Shown in pieces: positions 17,417 through 26,870 of a stretch of 64,000 nucleotides of DNA; positions within the stretch are counted from its first letter, which is position 1, and each line of letters opens with the position of its first letter. The position numbers and the translations under genes are program-made. Location: positions 62,001 to 126,000 of the forward strand of contig OY282363.1 of the NCBI GenBank assembly GCA_958295695.1, written 5' to 3'. The stretch comes from an uncultured Alphaproteobacteria bacterium (GTDB lineage Bacteria > Pseudomonadota > Alphaproteobacteria > SP197). The notes beneath the pieces were generated by a model, which searched no databases, was not told the origin of the DNA, and saw only the letters and a program-made list of their open reading frames with translations.

Positions 17417-20302
17417 ATGCGCGCGATCCCTTGCATCGGTGGAACGCGACCCCGCGGCCGGCGCGCCGCGCGCCGGATGGGGCTCGCCGGCGGGCTGGCG
17501 CTGGCCGCCGCCCTGGCCGCCGCGCCGGAAGGCGCGCGGGCGCAACTGGCCAGGTGTTCGCCCACCGTCGCCACCGACGCCGAGGCTCTGCGCGCCACCC
17601 ACGTTTGCGCGGACACAAACGCCGACGGCGCGGATTACGGCGGCATCGCGATCGCCACCTCGTCCATGGAGGCGAACCACCTGAAGCTCGTCATCGGGAA
17701 CGGCGTCGTCGTGGACGGCTCGAACCACTCGAATCTGGCGTTGGGATACAGCCCCGCGGACAGCGCGGTCGTCTACCACAACAGCGGAAAGAACGTCGAG
17801 ATCGTCGTCGAGCCCGGCGCCACCATCTATCACAGCGTCGATCAGACCTCGGAGTCCACCGTAGGCGGCTACGCCTTGCGGGGCTACTCCCATGGCGGAG
17901 GCGTCGTCATCGATTTCTCGGGCGCGATCACCCACAAGGAGGCGGCGCATGGCGACCGCAACCGTCACGCGATCGGCCTGGTGGCGAGGAGCGGCGACGC
18001 CGCCACCCGCAACGGGGGCGGCGGCCTTGTCGTCACGCTGCGGAAGGGAAGCCGCATCGTGAACAAGGGAACCCCCGATTCCGATGGCATCTCCGACGGC
18101 GTCGCCAACGGCGTCTATGCGCACATGGAGGGGACCGGCGACATCGGGATCGTCCTCGAGCGGGGTTCGACGATCGATACGTCCGCCACCAAGGGGTGGC
18201 CCCTCCTGGGCTGGCAAGTGGGGAGCAACGCGGAAGGGACGTCCGAAGGCGGCGATATCGCGATCGACATCCGCGAGGGCGCGGTCGTCCGCGCCGGGGA
18301 AACCTTCGCCGCGGTCCGCGCCTTCATCGGAGCCGCGGGCGACGGAACCCAGATCGGCCGGATCGACATCTCGACGGCGGGCGCGATCGACGTCGCGCGG
18401 GGACGCGGCGTCTGGGCATGGGTGAACGCCGGCAACACGCTGGTGGACGACCCGGAGACGGAAGCGAACGAGGGGCACGTCATCGCCGTGAAGGGCGGCT
18501 CCGTCGTCGCGCGCACCGCGGACGCCATCCTCGCCCAGAACGCCGGCGGCGCGAGCGCCTTCACGATCCTGGTGGCCGAGGGCGCCTTGGTGCGCGCCGT
18601 GGCCGACCCGGACGCGGCGGAGGACGATCCCGGGGTCTCCGCCATCCGGGTGTCGCGCGCCGTGGCGGCCGGGGAGGGCGCGGTCGACCGCGTCGTCGTC
18701 GACGGCGCGGTCGAAGCGATGGGCGGGGACGGCGCCGCCATCGTCATGGAGCGCGGCGGCGCGGTGACGGTCGGGGCGACCGGGCGCGTCGGCGCGGATT
18801 CCGGCCTCGCCATCGCGAGCGGGAGCGCGCCGCCCGAAAGTCCGCCGGCGGACTACGAGGCGCCGGAGAGCGACCTGACGGTGACGGTGGCCGCCGGCGG
18901 TCGGGTGACGGGCGACATCCGTGTGCTGTACGCCGGCGACCTGATGGCGACGATCGCGGGCATGGTGACGGGCGACATCGAGGGTCTGGGCGCGGGCGAT
19001 CACACGGTGACGGTGTCGGAAGGCGGCGTGGTGACGGGGACGATCCATCTGGCGGCGAGCGAGGTGACGGTCGGCGGCTCGGTCGGGCATGTGCTGTTCG
19101 ACGGGGGCGGAACGGTGACGGTCCTCGCGAACGGCCGGATCGGGGACGTGGACGGCGTCTCGATCCTGAGCAAAAGGGGCGAGCTCGTCGTGGTGATCGT
19201 CGATGGCGACGGGCGGCCGGACGGCGCCGCGCCCCGGCTCACGGGGCGGATCGTGGAGAGGGGCGGCGCGCCGAAGGTGCTGTTCCAGGCGGCGGACGGA
19301 CGGCGCCGCGCGCTGGGAGGGCTGGGTACGGACAAGTCGGCTCCGTTCGGGGCCTTCGACGTGGGTGTCGTGGCGGACGCGGACGGCAGCGTACGGGTGA
19401 CGCCCGATTACGCGCCGCGTTCGCGGGTCTACGAGGCGCTGCCGTCGGTGCTGCTGGGTCTGAACGGCCCGCCGGCCTACCGCGACCGGCTGGCGGCGGC
19501 GCGCTCGCCGAACGGCGCGTGGGCGCGGGTGGAGGCCGGCGGCGGCGCGCGCAAGGCCAGCCGCTCGACCTCGACCGCCGCCCTCGCCTGGGACCGCCGC
19601 GTCCACGGCGTGCGGACGGGGCTGGACATCCCCCTGGGGCCGGACGCCCTGGCCGGGGTGTCGATTCACCACCGGCGCGCCACGGCGAAGCTGGCGGCGG
19701 GCGACGGCAAGATCGAGGCGTCGGGGACCGGGTTCGGCCTGTCGGGGACGTGGTGGCTCGATGACGGCGTCTATGTCGACGGGCAGGTCTCGGCGACATG
19801 GTACGAGGCGGACCTGACCTCGGGGACGCGGGGAACGCTGAAGTCGGGAGCCAGGGGGTTCGGCCACGCGCTGGGCCTAGAGGCGGGCCGGCGGATCGCG
19901 TTGGGCCTGGACGACCTGACGCTGACGCCGCGGGCGCGGTTGGCGCGCTCGGAGGTGGACATGGACGGCTTCGCGGACAGCCAGGGGGCGCGGGTGTCCC
20001 TGGACGCGGGGCGGAGCATGACCGGCGGCGCGGGCCTGCTGGTGGAGACGGCGGGGACCGGGGAAAGCCGGCTGTTCGGCTCTCTGGACGTGGAGCGGGC
20101 GTTCTCGTCGAAGACGCGGGTGACGGTATCGGGGACGGAGTTGCCGTCGTCGTCGCGGGCGACCTGGGCGCGGCTCACGCTGGGCGGGTCGCACGAGTGG
20201 GGCGAGGGCCGCTACGCGCTGGAGGGCGCGGCGACCTACGCCGCCGCGCGCGGCGGCAACCGCGACTACGGCGGCGGGTTGAGCCTCAAGCTGCGGTTCT
20301 GA
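17417..20302 (+). CDS. Type V secretion autotransporter (classical, beta-barrel C-terminus)
   Basis: The 961-residue protein starts at ATG 17417 behind a strong GGAGGAG ribosome binding site. A long basic n-region precedes the signal core (GLAGGLALAAALAAAPEGARA). Residues of about 45-640 are repetitive beta-helix-like passenger sequence rich in Gly, Asp and Val, with recurring units such as VTVxxGGxVTGDI. The last 250-270 residues form an autotransporter barrel: SPNGAWARVEAGGG, SGTGFGLSGTWW, GHALGLEAGRRIAL, and a final GGGLSLKLRF ending in the aromatic Phe recognised by the BAM complex. It should be exported by Sec and inserted in the outer membrane with a surface-exposed passenger. No catalytic triad is evident, so adhesin or surface-layer roles are more likely than protease. 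The 3' half of the coding sequence is especially Gly-codon rich. Confidence 0.9.
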   Translation: MRAIPCIGGTRPRGRRAARRMGLAGGLALAAALAAAPEGARAQLARCSPTVATDAEALRATHVCADTNADGADYGGIAIATSSMEANHLKLVIGNGVVVDGSNHSNLALGYSPADSAVVYHNSGKNVEIVVEPGATIYHSVDQTSESTVGGYALRGYSHGGGVVIDFSGAITHKEAAHGDRNRHAIGLVARSGDAATRNGGGGLVVTLRKGSRIVNKGTPDSDGISDGVANGVYAHMEGTGDIGIVLERGSTIDTSATKGWPLLGWQVGSNAEGTSEGGDIAIDIREGAVVRAGETFAAVRAFIGAAGDGTQIGRIDISTAGAIDVARGRGVWAWVNAGNTLVDDPETEANEGHVIAVKGGSVVARTADAILAQNAGGASAFTILVAEGALVRAVADPDAAEDDPGVSAIRVSRAVAAGEGAVDRVVVDGAVEAMGGDGAAIVMERGGAVTVGATGRVGADSGLAIASGSAPPESPPADYEAPESDLTVTVAAGGRVTGDIRVLYAGDLMATIAGMVTGDIEGLGAGDHTVTVSEGGVVTGTIHLAASEVTVGGSVGHVLFDGGGTVTVLANGRIGDVDGVSILSKRGELVVVIVDGDGRPDGAAPRLTGRIVERGGAPKVLFQAADGRRRALGGLGTDKSAPFGAFDVGVVADADGSVRVTPDYAPRSRVYEALPSVLLGLNGPPAYRDRLAAARSPNGAWARVEAGGGARKASRSTSTAALAWDRRVHGVRTGLDIPLGPDALAGVSIHHRRATAKLAAGDGKIEASGTGFGLSGTWWLDDGVYVDGQVSATWYEADLTSGTRGTLKSGARGFGHALGLEAGRRIALGLDDLTLTPRARLARSEVDMDGFADSQGARVSLDAGRSMTGGAGLLVETAGTGESRLFGSLDVERAFSSKTRVTVSGTELPSSSRATWARLTLGGSHEWGEGRYALEGAATYAAARGGNRDYGGGLSLKLRF

Positions 20303-20303
20303 A

Positions 20304-20322
20304 CCGAAGGCGTCCCCTTCGG
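20304..20322 (+). terminator. Candidate autotransporter terminator hairpin
   Basis: The stem CCGAAGG / CCTTCGG with a 5-nt loop begins one base after the autotransporter stop. No T run follows. It merges into a copy of the dispersed GC-rich repeat (GGCAAGCTCGGGACAGGCTC, 20321-20340), so it may be part of that element. Confidence 0.4.
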
Positions 20323-20379
20323 CAAGCTCGGGACAGGCTCTCGACACGCGCCCCGAGGCGCCGCCGGGACGGGCCTCCG

Positions 20380-21375
20380 TCAGTACTGCCGCCGCGGGTC
20401 GACGCGGTTCTTCAGGGGGCGGCCGGCGAGGAAACGCTCCAGGTTGGCGAAGAAGCCGTCGAGGGTCCTGGGGATGTAGGTCAGGGCGTCGTCGGACGAG
20501 CAGTGCGGCGAGAGGATCAGGTTGGGCGCGGCCCACAGCCGCGAGTCGCGCGGCGGGGGTTCGGGATCGAACACGTCGAGAACGGCACCCGCCAGATGGC
20601 CGCTCTCCAGCAGGTCGCACAGCGCGTCGTAGTCGACGACCCGGGCCCGGCCCATGTTGAGCAGCGTCGCCCCGGGCTTCAGGGACTCCAGCCGCGCGCG
20701 GTTCAGGAGGCCGTCGGTCCCGTCGGTCAGCGGCGCCATGGCGACCACCGTGTCGGCCTCGGGCAGCACCTCGTCGATCCGGCGCGCGTCGACGACGCGG
20801 TCGGCCCAGCGGAACGGGCGGCCCGTCCGGGTGACGCCGAGCACGGTCATGCCGAGCCTGCGCTTGAGCCAGCGGGCCGTCGCCCCGCCCATGCCGCCGA
20901 GGCCGACCACCGCGGCCACGCCGCCCTCGATGCGCGTGGTGAAACGCTTCTCCCAGCGCCGCTCCGGCTTGTTCGTGGCGAAGAACGGCAGGCCGTGGGC
21001 CATGGCGAGGACGGCCGCGCCGGCGAACTCCGCGGCCTTCTCGGCGTGGACGCCGCTGTTGTTGGTGAGCTTCAGCCCGCGCCAGACCCAGTCGAAGGGC
21101 TGGAGATGCTCCGTTCCCGCGCCGGTGAGCGCGATCCAGCGGAGCTTGGGCGCCATCGCGCGGAGCTCCGCGCGGGGGAAGCGCCAGCCGATCAGGATGT
21201 CGGCGTCGGCGACGCCGTCCGCGAAGCGGTCGTGCTCCCAGCTCCAGTCGAAGCGCAGGCGCCGCGCGAGCGCCGCGTGCCTCCCGCGGGCCGCCGCGAC
21301 CCGGGCCTCCGTGACCCAGAACACCTCCGGCTGCGACGACAGCGCGGCGACGTGGACCTTGAGCGTCCCTACCAT
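20380..21375 (-). CDS. D-2-hydroxyacid dehydrogenase family protein (NAD(P)-dependent)
   Basis: The 331-residue enzyme has the two-domain 2-hydroxyacid dehydrogenase fold. The Rossmann motif is AAVVGLGGMGGATARWL, and the catalytic region includes MAPLTDGTDGLLN and NMGRARVVDYDAL (Arg). The Glu is in DVFDPEPPPRDS and the His in LSPHCSSD. Substrates in this family include glyoxylate/hydroxypyruvate and larger 2-keto acids. It is the last gene of a four-gene minus-strand operon, 13 bp after the Rieske oxygenase. It probably reduces or oxidises a 2-oxo or 2-hydroxy acid formed in the pathway. The substrate is not predictable. Confidence 0.85.
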   Translation of the reverse strand: MVGTLKVHVAALSSQPEVFWVTEARVAAARGRHAALARRLRFDWSWEHDRFADGVADADILIGWRFPRAELRAMAPKLRWIALTGAGTEHLQPFDWVWRGLKLTNNSGVHAEKAAEFAGAAVLAMAHGLPFFATNKPERRWEKRFTTRIEGGVAAVVGLGGMGGATARWLKRRLGMTVLGVTRTGRPFRWADRVVDARRIDEVLPEADTVVAMAPLTDGTDGLLNRARLESLKPGATLLNMGRARVVDYDALCDLLESGHLAGAVLDVFDPEPPPRDSRLWAAPNLILSPHCSSDDALTYIPRTLDGFFANLERFLAGRPLKNRVDPRRQY

Positions 21376-21388
21376 CCCCGCCGCGCCG

Positions 21389-22531
21389 TCACGGGCCGAG
21401 CACCCGGTCGAGCACCCAGTTGTCGATGGCGTGGACGAGGGGCTCCATGTGGCTGAAGCGGCCGGGCGCCGCGAAGGGCGAGGACAGCCCGGCCTGCTGC
21501 CGTTCGGAGATGGCGTTGTCCTCGGCGATCGACTTGTTCCAGCGCTCGTAGTAGGCGCCGACCAGCTCGTCGAAATCGTCGCGTCCGGTCGTCTCGCCGG
21601 GGAAGCAGGAGCCGACGATCAGCCTGGTCCGGGCCGGGCCGACCGGGTGCAGCTCCAGCCACCACATGCAGTCGTAGGTGAGCCCGAACATGGTCGAGGG
21701 GTTGATGAGGATGTAGTAGGTGCCGCGGGCCGCGTCGCCCTCGAGGGTCGGGATATGGGGGAACCCCCTGGCTCCCGGCAGCAGCGCGCGGCTGCCGGTG
21801 TGCCGGGTGAAGAGGCCGCAATATTCGCCGGCGGCGGGAATCGGCGGGTTGTGGTCCCGTTTCTGCTTCTGGATCGTCTGCTGGTGCACCGTCGGGACGT
21901 GGTAGCTCTCCATGGCGTTCTCGACGTAGACCTTCCAGTTGCAGGCGAGCTCGTATTCGGCCCGGCGCGTCGTGGCCATGGTCTCCAGGCCGTAGGAGGC
22001 GAGCGTTTCGGGCAGGTCTCCCAGCCAGTCGGAGAGCGGCGGCGCGGCGCGGTCGAAATTGAGGAACAGGAAGCCCGCCCAGGTCTCCAGCCGCAGTTCG
22101 ACCAGCCCGAAGTCCTTCCGGTCGAAGCCCGCCGTCTCGTCCATCTCCATGGCGCCGATCAGCCGGCCGTCGTCGATGGCGTAGGTCCAGGCGTGGTAGG
22201 GGCAGGAGAACGCCCGGCAGTTGCCCTCGCCCTCCGCCACCTTCGCGCCGCGGTGGCGGCAGGAGTTGGCGAAGGCGCGGACCCCGCCGTCGCGCCCGCG
22301 CGCGATCACGACCGGCGCGCCGGCGAACTCGAAGGCGGCGTAGTCGCCGGGGGCGGGAACCCGGTCCTCGCGGCCGACGAAGTTCCAGACCTTGAGGAAG
22401 ATCGTCTCCACCTCGCGGCGGAAGAAGCTCTCGGACGTGTAGCAGTCGGGAGGCAGGGTCCAGGCCTCGAGCAGCGGTTTCCTGACGGCGGCGTACCGGG
22501 CCGGATCGAACGGGTTGTCGACGGCGGTCAT
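21389..22531 (-). CDS. Rieske-type non-heme iron oxygenase, alpha subunit (quaternary amine / aromatic ring oxygenase family)
   Basis: The 380-residue protein has a Rieske [2Fe-2S] site, with CRHRGAKV supplying Cys and His and CPYHAWTY supplying the second pair. The catalytic mononuclear iron domain follows, with ESYHVPTVHQQT providing two His and a later Asp. The size and spacing match single-component alpha subunits such as those that demethylate glycine betaine, proline betaine or carnitine, as well as some aromatic oxygenases. The ATG 22531 overlaps the stop of the upstream MttB-family gene (ATGA). No reductase or ferredoxin gene lies in the operon, so electron donors must come from elsewhere. 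Confidence 0.88.
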   Translation of the reverse strand: MTAVDNPFDPARYAAVRKPLLEAWTLPPDCYTSESFFRREVETIFLKVWNFVGREDRVPAPGDYAAFEFAGAPVVIARGRDGGVRAFANSCRHRGAKVAEGEGNCRAFSCPYHAWTYAIDDGRLIGAMEMDETAGFDRKDFGLVELRLETWAGFLFLNFDRAAPPLSDWLGDLPETLASYGLETMATTRRAEYELACNWKVYVENAMESYHVPTVHQQTIQKQKRDHNPPIPAAGEYCGLFTRHTGSRALLPGARGFPHIPTLEGDAARGTYYILINPSTMFGLTYDCMWWLELHPVGPARTRLIVGSCFPGETTGRDDFDELVGAYYERWNKSIAEDNAISERQQAGLSSPFAAPGRFSHMEPLVHAIDNWVLDRVLGP

Positions 22532-24099
22532 GATCGTTGCGTCTCCTCCTTCTTGCGCCGGGCGACGAAGGCGTCGAGCTCCTCGGCGACGGCCTTGTCC
22601 AGCGCGGGGGCCTCGAACGCGCGCAGGAGCTCCTTCCAGATGGCGTTGGCCCGCTCGGTCGCCGTCCTCGCGCCGTCCTCCTCCCAGGTCTCGAAGTTGC
22701 GCCAGTCCGACAGGAGCGGATCGTAGAACGCGTTCTCGTAGCGCTCCAGCGTATGCGCCGCGCCGAAGAAGTGGCCGCCGGGCCGGACCTCGGCGATCGC
22801 GTCGAACGCCAGGCTGTCGTCGTCGATCGTCATGGGCTGGAGGAACTCCGACATCATCTGCAGCATCTCGGCGTCCAGCACGGCCTTCTCGAAACTCGCG
22901 GTGAGCCCGCCCTCGAGCCAGCCCGCGCCGTGGTGCACCAGGTTGGCGTGGCCCATCGCCGCGCCCCAGATCGACATCTCCGACTCGTAGGCCGCCTGGG
23001 CGTCGACGGCGTTCGACGCGGTCGTGTTGCTCGACCGGTAGGGCAGGCCGTAGCGCCGCGCGAGCTGGCCGCCCGCGAGGCAGGCCTTGGCGTATTCCGG
23101 CGTGCCGAAGGCCGGCGCGCCGGTCTTCATGTCCACGTTGCTGGTGAAGCCTCCGTAGAACACCGGCGCGCCCGGCGCGACCGCCTGGACGAAGGCGATG
23201 CCCGCGAGCCCCTCGGCGTTCTGCTGCACCAGCGCCCCCGGAATGGTCGCGGGGGACATCGCGCCCGACAGGGTGAAGGGCGTCAGCGAGACCGCCTGTC
23301 CGTTCTCCGCGGCCTCCATCAGGCCGTCCAGCATCGGCCCGTCGATGCGGCGCGGCGAGTTGACGTTGATCGTGGTGAAGACGCCGGGCTCGTTGCGGAT
23401 CTCGTCCCGGGTCATGCCGCGGGCGATGCACAGCATGTCGATGGCGTCGGACATGCGCCGGCGTCCGAGCCCCGTGGCGTGCCAGGCCTTGTCGGAGTCG
23501 GCCAGGATCGCGCGCACGCAGTCGAGGTGGCGCGTCTCGGCGTCGAGGTCGATGGGCGCGATGGGCACGCCGCCGCACAGGTGCAGGATGTTGAGGCTCT
23601 GCGTCAGGCGGATGAAGTTCCGGTAGTCGGCGAAGGTCCCCGGCCGCCGGCCGCCGTCGAGGTCGCTCGCGTTGGGCGGCCCGCCGACCGAGTTGAAGGC
23701 GATGCGGTTGGCCCCGAAGGTCACCGCGCGCTCCGGGTTGCGCGGCGTGAGCGTGAACTCCGACGGGGCCCTGGCCACCAGCTCCGTCACCAGCCCCCGG
23801 TCGAAGCGCGCGACGCTGGCGTCCGGGTCCACGTCGGCGCCGGCCGCCTTCAACCGGGCGAGCGCCGTCTCCGAGAGGAACTCGACGCCGAGCTCCTCGA
23901 GCACCCTGAGCGACGTCTCGTGGATCGCCTCGACGTGGTCGGCCGAGAGGACCTCGATCGGCCGGTAGGGGTTCCTCAGGCGCCGCCACGGGAGCTGCTT
24001 GACCGCGGCGGCGCCCGCCCGCCGCCCGCGCCGCCGGCTCTCGCGCCGGCTCACGGTCCGCCGCCGCGGCCGAAGGGTCCGGGACGGGCCATCACACAT
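22528..24099 (-). CDS. MttB-family (trimethylamine methyltransferase-like) protein without pyrrolysine
   Basis: The 523-residue protein fits the MttB/COG5598 family. It begins with NPYRPIEVLSADHVEAIHE and ETSLRVLEELGVEFLSE. The middle carries the TIM-barrel segments (INVNSPRRIDGPML, VFYGGFTSNVDMKTGAP) and the end the MSIWGAAMGHANLVHHGAGW region, followed by EGGLTASFEKAV. There is no in-frame amber codon, so it belongs to the non-pyrrolysine group. The group includes glycine betaine, proline betaine and carnitine methyltransferases that pass a methyl group to a corrinoid protein. No corrinoid protein gene is adjacent. ATG 24099 overlaps the stop of the hydrolase gene by 8 bp. In-frame sequence further upstream is Arg-rich and unlikely. 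Confidence 0.85.
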   Translation of the reverse strand: MCDGPSRTLRPRRRTVSRRESRRRGRRAGAAAVKQLPWRRLRNPYRPIEVLSADHVEAIHETSLRVLEELGVEFLSETALARLKAAGADVDPDASVARFDRGLVTELVARAPSEFTLTPRNPERAVTFGANRIAFNSVGGPPNASDLDGGRRPGTFADYRNFIRLTQSLNILHLCGGVPIAPIDLDAETRHLDCVRAILADSDKAWHATGLGRRRMSDAIDMLCIARGMTRDEIRNEPGVFTTINVNSPRRIDGPMLDGLMEAAENGQAVSLTPFTLSGAMSPATIPGALVQQNAEGLAGIAFVQAVAPGAPVFYGGFTSNVDMKTGAPAFGTPEYAKACLAGGQLARRYGLPYRSSNTTASNAVDAQAAYESEMSIWGAAMGHANLVHHGAGWLEGGLTASFEKAVLDAEMLQMMSEFLQPMTIDDDSLAFDAIAEVRPGGHFFGAAHTLERYENAFYDPLLSDWRNFETWEEDGARTATERANAIWKELLRAFEAPALDKAVAEELDAFVARRKKEETQRS

Positions 24100-26104
24100 G
24101 GTCTCGCGGGATCGTCTCGTCCCAGCGGCGCTCGAAGATCCTCCGGTCGCCCTCATGGGCCTCGATACTGGCGGTTATGCGGAAGCAGCCGTCCCCGCAG
24201 GCGAAGGTCAGCCGGGTTTCCGTCCGCGGCCTCCAGTCGCCGCGCGCCGCCTCGACGACGCGCGTCATGTCGGCGCGCGCGCTCCCGGGGTCGCCCTCGA
24301 CGATGGTGAACGTCTCTTCCGACCGCTTGGCGACGACGAGGCCGATATCCTCGATCAGGACGCGCCCCGTATCCTCCTCGTGGCGCAGGACCAGCGCGCC
24401 CGCGCCGATGTCCCGGGTCAGGGCGCGGCGGAACCCGGCGGGCTCGATCGCGCGGGCGGGATGCGCGGGCGGGAACTCCGGGGCCTCGAACGCCGTCTCG
24501 CCGCCGCCGTCGTGGACCGGCAGGTCGAGCCGGGCGTCGCGGGTGTCGAGCGTCAGGGTCGCCGGTTCCGGCGCCGGCCAGGCGATGGGCCAGTAGCTGG
24601 TCGAGATCGCCAGCCGGATGCGCCGGCCGGGCCGGAAACGGTAGGCGACGTCGTTCAGGCGGACCGCGACGCGCTCCATCCGGCCGGGAGTCATCGGCTC
24701 CGGCGTCTCGTGCGAAGCGCGGTGGGACAGGTTGAGCAGGCCATAGGTCACCCGGCTGGAGCGGCCGTCCTCGGCGACCTCGTTGAGCCGGACGGCGATC
24801 ATGCCCCGCGGCCGGTCGATCGAGAGGGCGAGGCGGAGCACGGGCGCGCCGAGGATGGCGACCGGCTCCTCGAGGGGCCCGGTCTCGAAGCAGAGCGAGA
24901 GCCGGTCGTCGATGCGCTGGTCGCCCTGGTATTCGGGCCCCGCGCCGCCGCCGTCGCGCGGGCACCATTCGCCGCCGCCCGCGCCGCAGGCCAGGGGCGA
25001 GCCGTGGCGCAGCGTCACGGCCTCGCCGCCGTCCGCCGACAGGGTCCCGTCCCCGAGCGCCAGGGACAGCCGGCCGTTCCGCGGCGGCGGCCAGGCCGTT
25101 TCGCTGAACCAGCGCCCGCCCACATGGAAGGCCATGGGGTGCGGCCCGAGATCTTCCTGCATCCAGAGGTTCAGGGCGGGCTCGCGGTCGATTCCGTTGT
25201 CGATCCCCTTGAGCCAGCGGTCCCACCAGCGCAGGCCGTCCTGCAGGAAGCCGACGGGTTCGCCCGGCGTCCCGAAATGGGGGTAGACGTGGGTCCAGGG
25301 CCCGACCAGCGCGCGCTTCGGTCCGGGCAGATGCTCCATGAGGCGCAGGAGCGCGTTGGTGTAGCCGTCGGTCCAGCCGCCGACGGCGTAGACGGCGGCC
25401 TCGATGGCGCCGTAGTCCTCGCACACGGAGCCGTGCTTCCAGAACGTGTCGCGCCGCTGGTGGCGGGTCCAGCCGATCGGCGGGCAGCCGGTCCTCCCGA
25501 GCCGCTCCAGCCACATGTCGCGCCAGCGCTCGCCCACCGTCTCGGGGTCGGGCCAGCGGGAGACGCAGGAGAAGATGCCGCCGCCCCAGCTGACGCCGTC
25601 GTTCAGCAGGCAGCCGCCCATGTAATGGACATCGTCGTTGTAGCGGTCGTCGGTCGAGCAGCAGGTGACGATGGCCCTGAGCGAGGGCGGGCGGCGGGCG
25701 GCGACCTGCAGGGCGGCGAAACCGCCCCAGGAAATCCCGATCATGCCGGTCGCGCCGCTGCACCAGGGCCGGGCCGCGATCCAGGCCAGCGCCTCGCAGA
25801 TATCGTCCTGCTCGCCCGCGAGGTATTCGTCGAGCAACAGGCCGTCGGAATCCCCGGAGCCCGCGATGTCGAGGCGGATGGCGGCGTAGCCGTGGCCGGC
25901 CCACCAGGGATGGGTCAGGGCGTCGCCGAGGACGGTGCCGTCGAGCCGCCGGTAGGGGATGGATTCCACGATCGCCGGCACGGGGTCGCTCCCGGCGTCC
26001 GTCGGGAGCCACACGCGGGCGGCGAGCCGCCGTCCGTCGGCCAGAGGAATCCAGAGGGTGCGGACCTCGTCGATGGCGCGCGGGAAGGCGGTGCGGACGG
26101 TCAT
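24092..26104 (-). CDS. CocE/NonD (peptidase S15) family hydrolase
   Basis: The 670-residue enzyme has the S15 alpha/beta-hydrolase plus C-terminal jelly-roll architecture, as in cocaine esterase, alpha-amino-acid ester hydrolase and some acylases. The nucleophile is in [12 protein letters not shown] (Ser), the acid in VGGWTDGYT (Asp) and the His in [11 protein letters not shown]. The second half ([21 protein letters not shown] and onward) is the usual X-Pro dipeptidyl-peptidase C-terminal domain, followed by about 100 extra residues. It is the first gene of the operon, with start ATG 26104. It could release a betaine or other amine from an ester or amide before the MttB-type and Rieske enzymes act. 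This is inference from context. Confidence 0.85.
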   Translation of the reverse strand: MTVRTAFPRAIDEVRTLWIPLADGRRLAARVWLPTDAGSDPVPAIVESIPYRRLDGTVLGDALTHPWWAGHGYAAIRLDIAGSGDSDGLLLDEYLAGEQDDICEALAWIAARPWCSGATGMIGISWGGFAALQVAARRPPSLRAIVTCCSTDDRYNDDVHYMGGCLLNDGVSWGGGIFSCVSRWPDPETVGERWRDMWLERLGRTGCPPIGWTRHQRRDTFWKHGSVCEDYGAIEAAVYAVGGWTDGYTNALLRLMEHLPGPKRALVGPWTHVYPHFGTPGEPVGFLQDGLRWWDRWLKGIDNGIDREPALNLWMQEDLGPHPMAFHVGGRWFSETAWPPPRNGRLSLALGDGTLSADGGEAVTLRHGSPLACGAGGGEWCPRDGGGAGPEYQGDQRIDDRLSLCFETGPLEEPVAILGAPVLRLALSIDRPRGMIAVRLNEVAEDGRSSRVTYGLLNLSHRASHETPEPMTPGRMERVAVRLNDVAYRFRPGRRIRLAISTSYWPIAWPAPEPATLTLDTRDARLDLPVHDGGGETAFEAPEFPPAHPARAIEPAGFRRALTRDIGAGALVLRHEEDTGRVLIEDIGLVVAKRSEETFTIVEGDPGSARADMTRVVEAARGDWRPRTETRLTFACGDGCFRITASIEAHEGDRRIFERRWDETIPRDHV

Positions 26105-26151
26105 CGCGCGATGCTAGAGCGGATCGCGGCCGTGCGGAACCGGCCGGCGGC

Positions 26152-26417
26152 TCACTCCGCCGCGCGCCCCGGGACGAGGTCCCGCGGGGTGGCCATGCCG
26201 AGCGGGTCGCGGTCGCGGTCGACGACGACGGCGCGCGACAGGCCGTGGCGGACCGGCGGACGGACCGCGTAGCTGGCCCGCATGTCGGACGGCGGGGTCG
26301 GGACCGGCTTCGACACGATCTCGTAGACGTAGACCCGGTCGGGCGCCCTGTTCCTGGCGACCGCCTCGCCGGCGATGTCGGAGACGGCGGGCAGGCCGAA
26401 TTCGTCGTTTCCGTCGC
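26152..26417 (-). pseudogene. CBS-domain protein remnant (C-terminal part)
   Basis: Read from about 26417 to a TGA at 26152, the frame gives [20 protein letters not shown], then [19 protein letters not shown], then [18 protein letters not shown] and [13 protein letters not shown]. This is the end of one CBS domain and most of the next: a strand, VPPDMR-type turn, GLSRAVVVD and G-x-x-TxxDL. The N-terminal part is missing and the frame runs without a plausible start into an unrelated sequence upstream. It is therefore a truncated gene. Its neighbour is the DUF1538 remnant in a different frame. Confidence 0.65.
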
Positions 26418-26674
26418 GCCGAAACCGAGGCAGAAGGCGAAGCCCGGGAGCGCCCCCAGGCTACCCTTGCGCGCGAACGCTTGCGCCATGGCCTCGCCCA
26501 GCGGAAAGAGGCCGGTCTCCAGTCCCTGGATGAAGAGCGCGAGGCCCGCGACGACGCAGAGCAGGCCGACGAGCGCCCCGCCCGTGTCCGGGAAGGGTTG
26601 CCGCGGCACGACGACCTGGAAGAAGGCGATGACCGGGACGATCGGCGCGAGGTCGCGCGGCGCGCCGAATTCCA
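26418..26674 (-). pseudogene. DUF1538-type membrane protein remnant
   Basis: The frame reads [40 protein letters not shown] and [18 protein letters not shown], ending [12 protein letters not shown]. These are the hydrophobic helices and the polar GLFPLGEA segment typical of one DUF1538 repeat, whose members are multi-pass membrane proteins of unknown transport function. After about 85 codons the sequence changes to the CBS remnant in another frame at about 26412-26425. A deletion that fused two genes is the simplest reading. Confidence 0.6.
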
Positions 26675-26870
26675 ACGGTCGCCCCGCGTTCCGCGTGCGC
26701 GCGAAGCGGGGCGCGCCGGCCCGGACTCCCGAACGCGGGAAAGGCCGCCGGATCCGTCGATCCATCCACCGGTCCGGCCGCGTTCATGCAACCGACTCTT
26801 GACGCCCGCGAGAGCGCGACCGCTTATGGCGCATGGCGAAGAACCGGCCCGGTCCCCGTCCCGCCGCCGC

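Noticed and set aside
17210-19867. An 885-codon antisense frame opposite the autotransporter.
   Set aside because: The sense frame has a signal peptide, passenger and barrel. The antisense product is Arg/Asp/His-rich with no hydrophobic core.
22528-24099. Possible pyrrolysine-containing methyltransferase.
   Set aside because: No in-frame TAG codon interrupts the gene, so it belongs to the non-pyrrolysine group.
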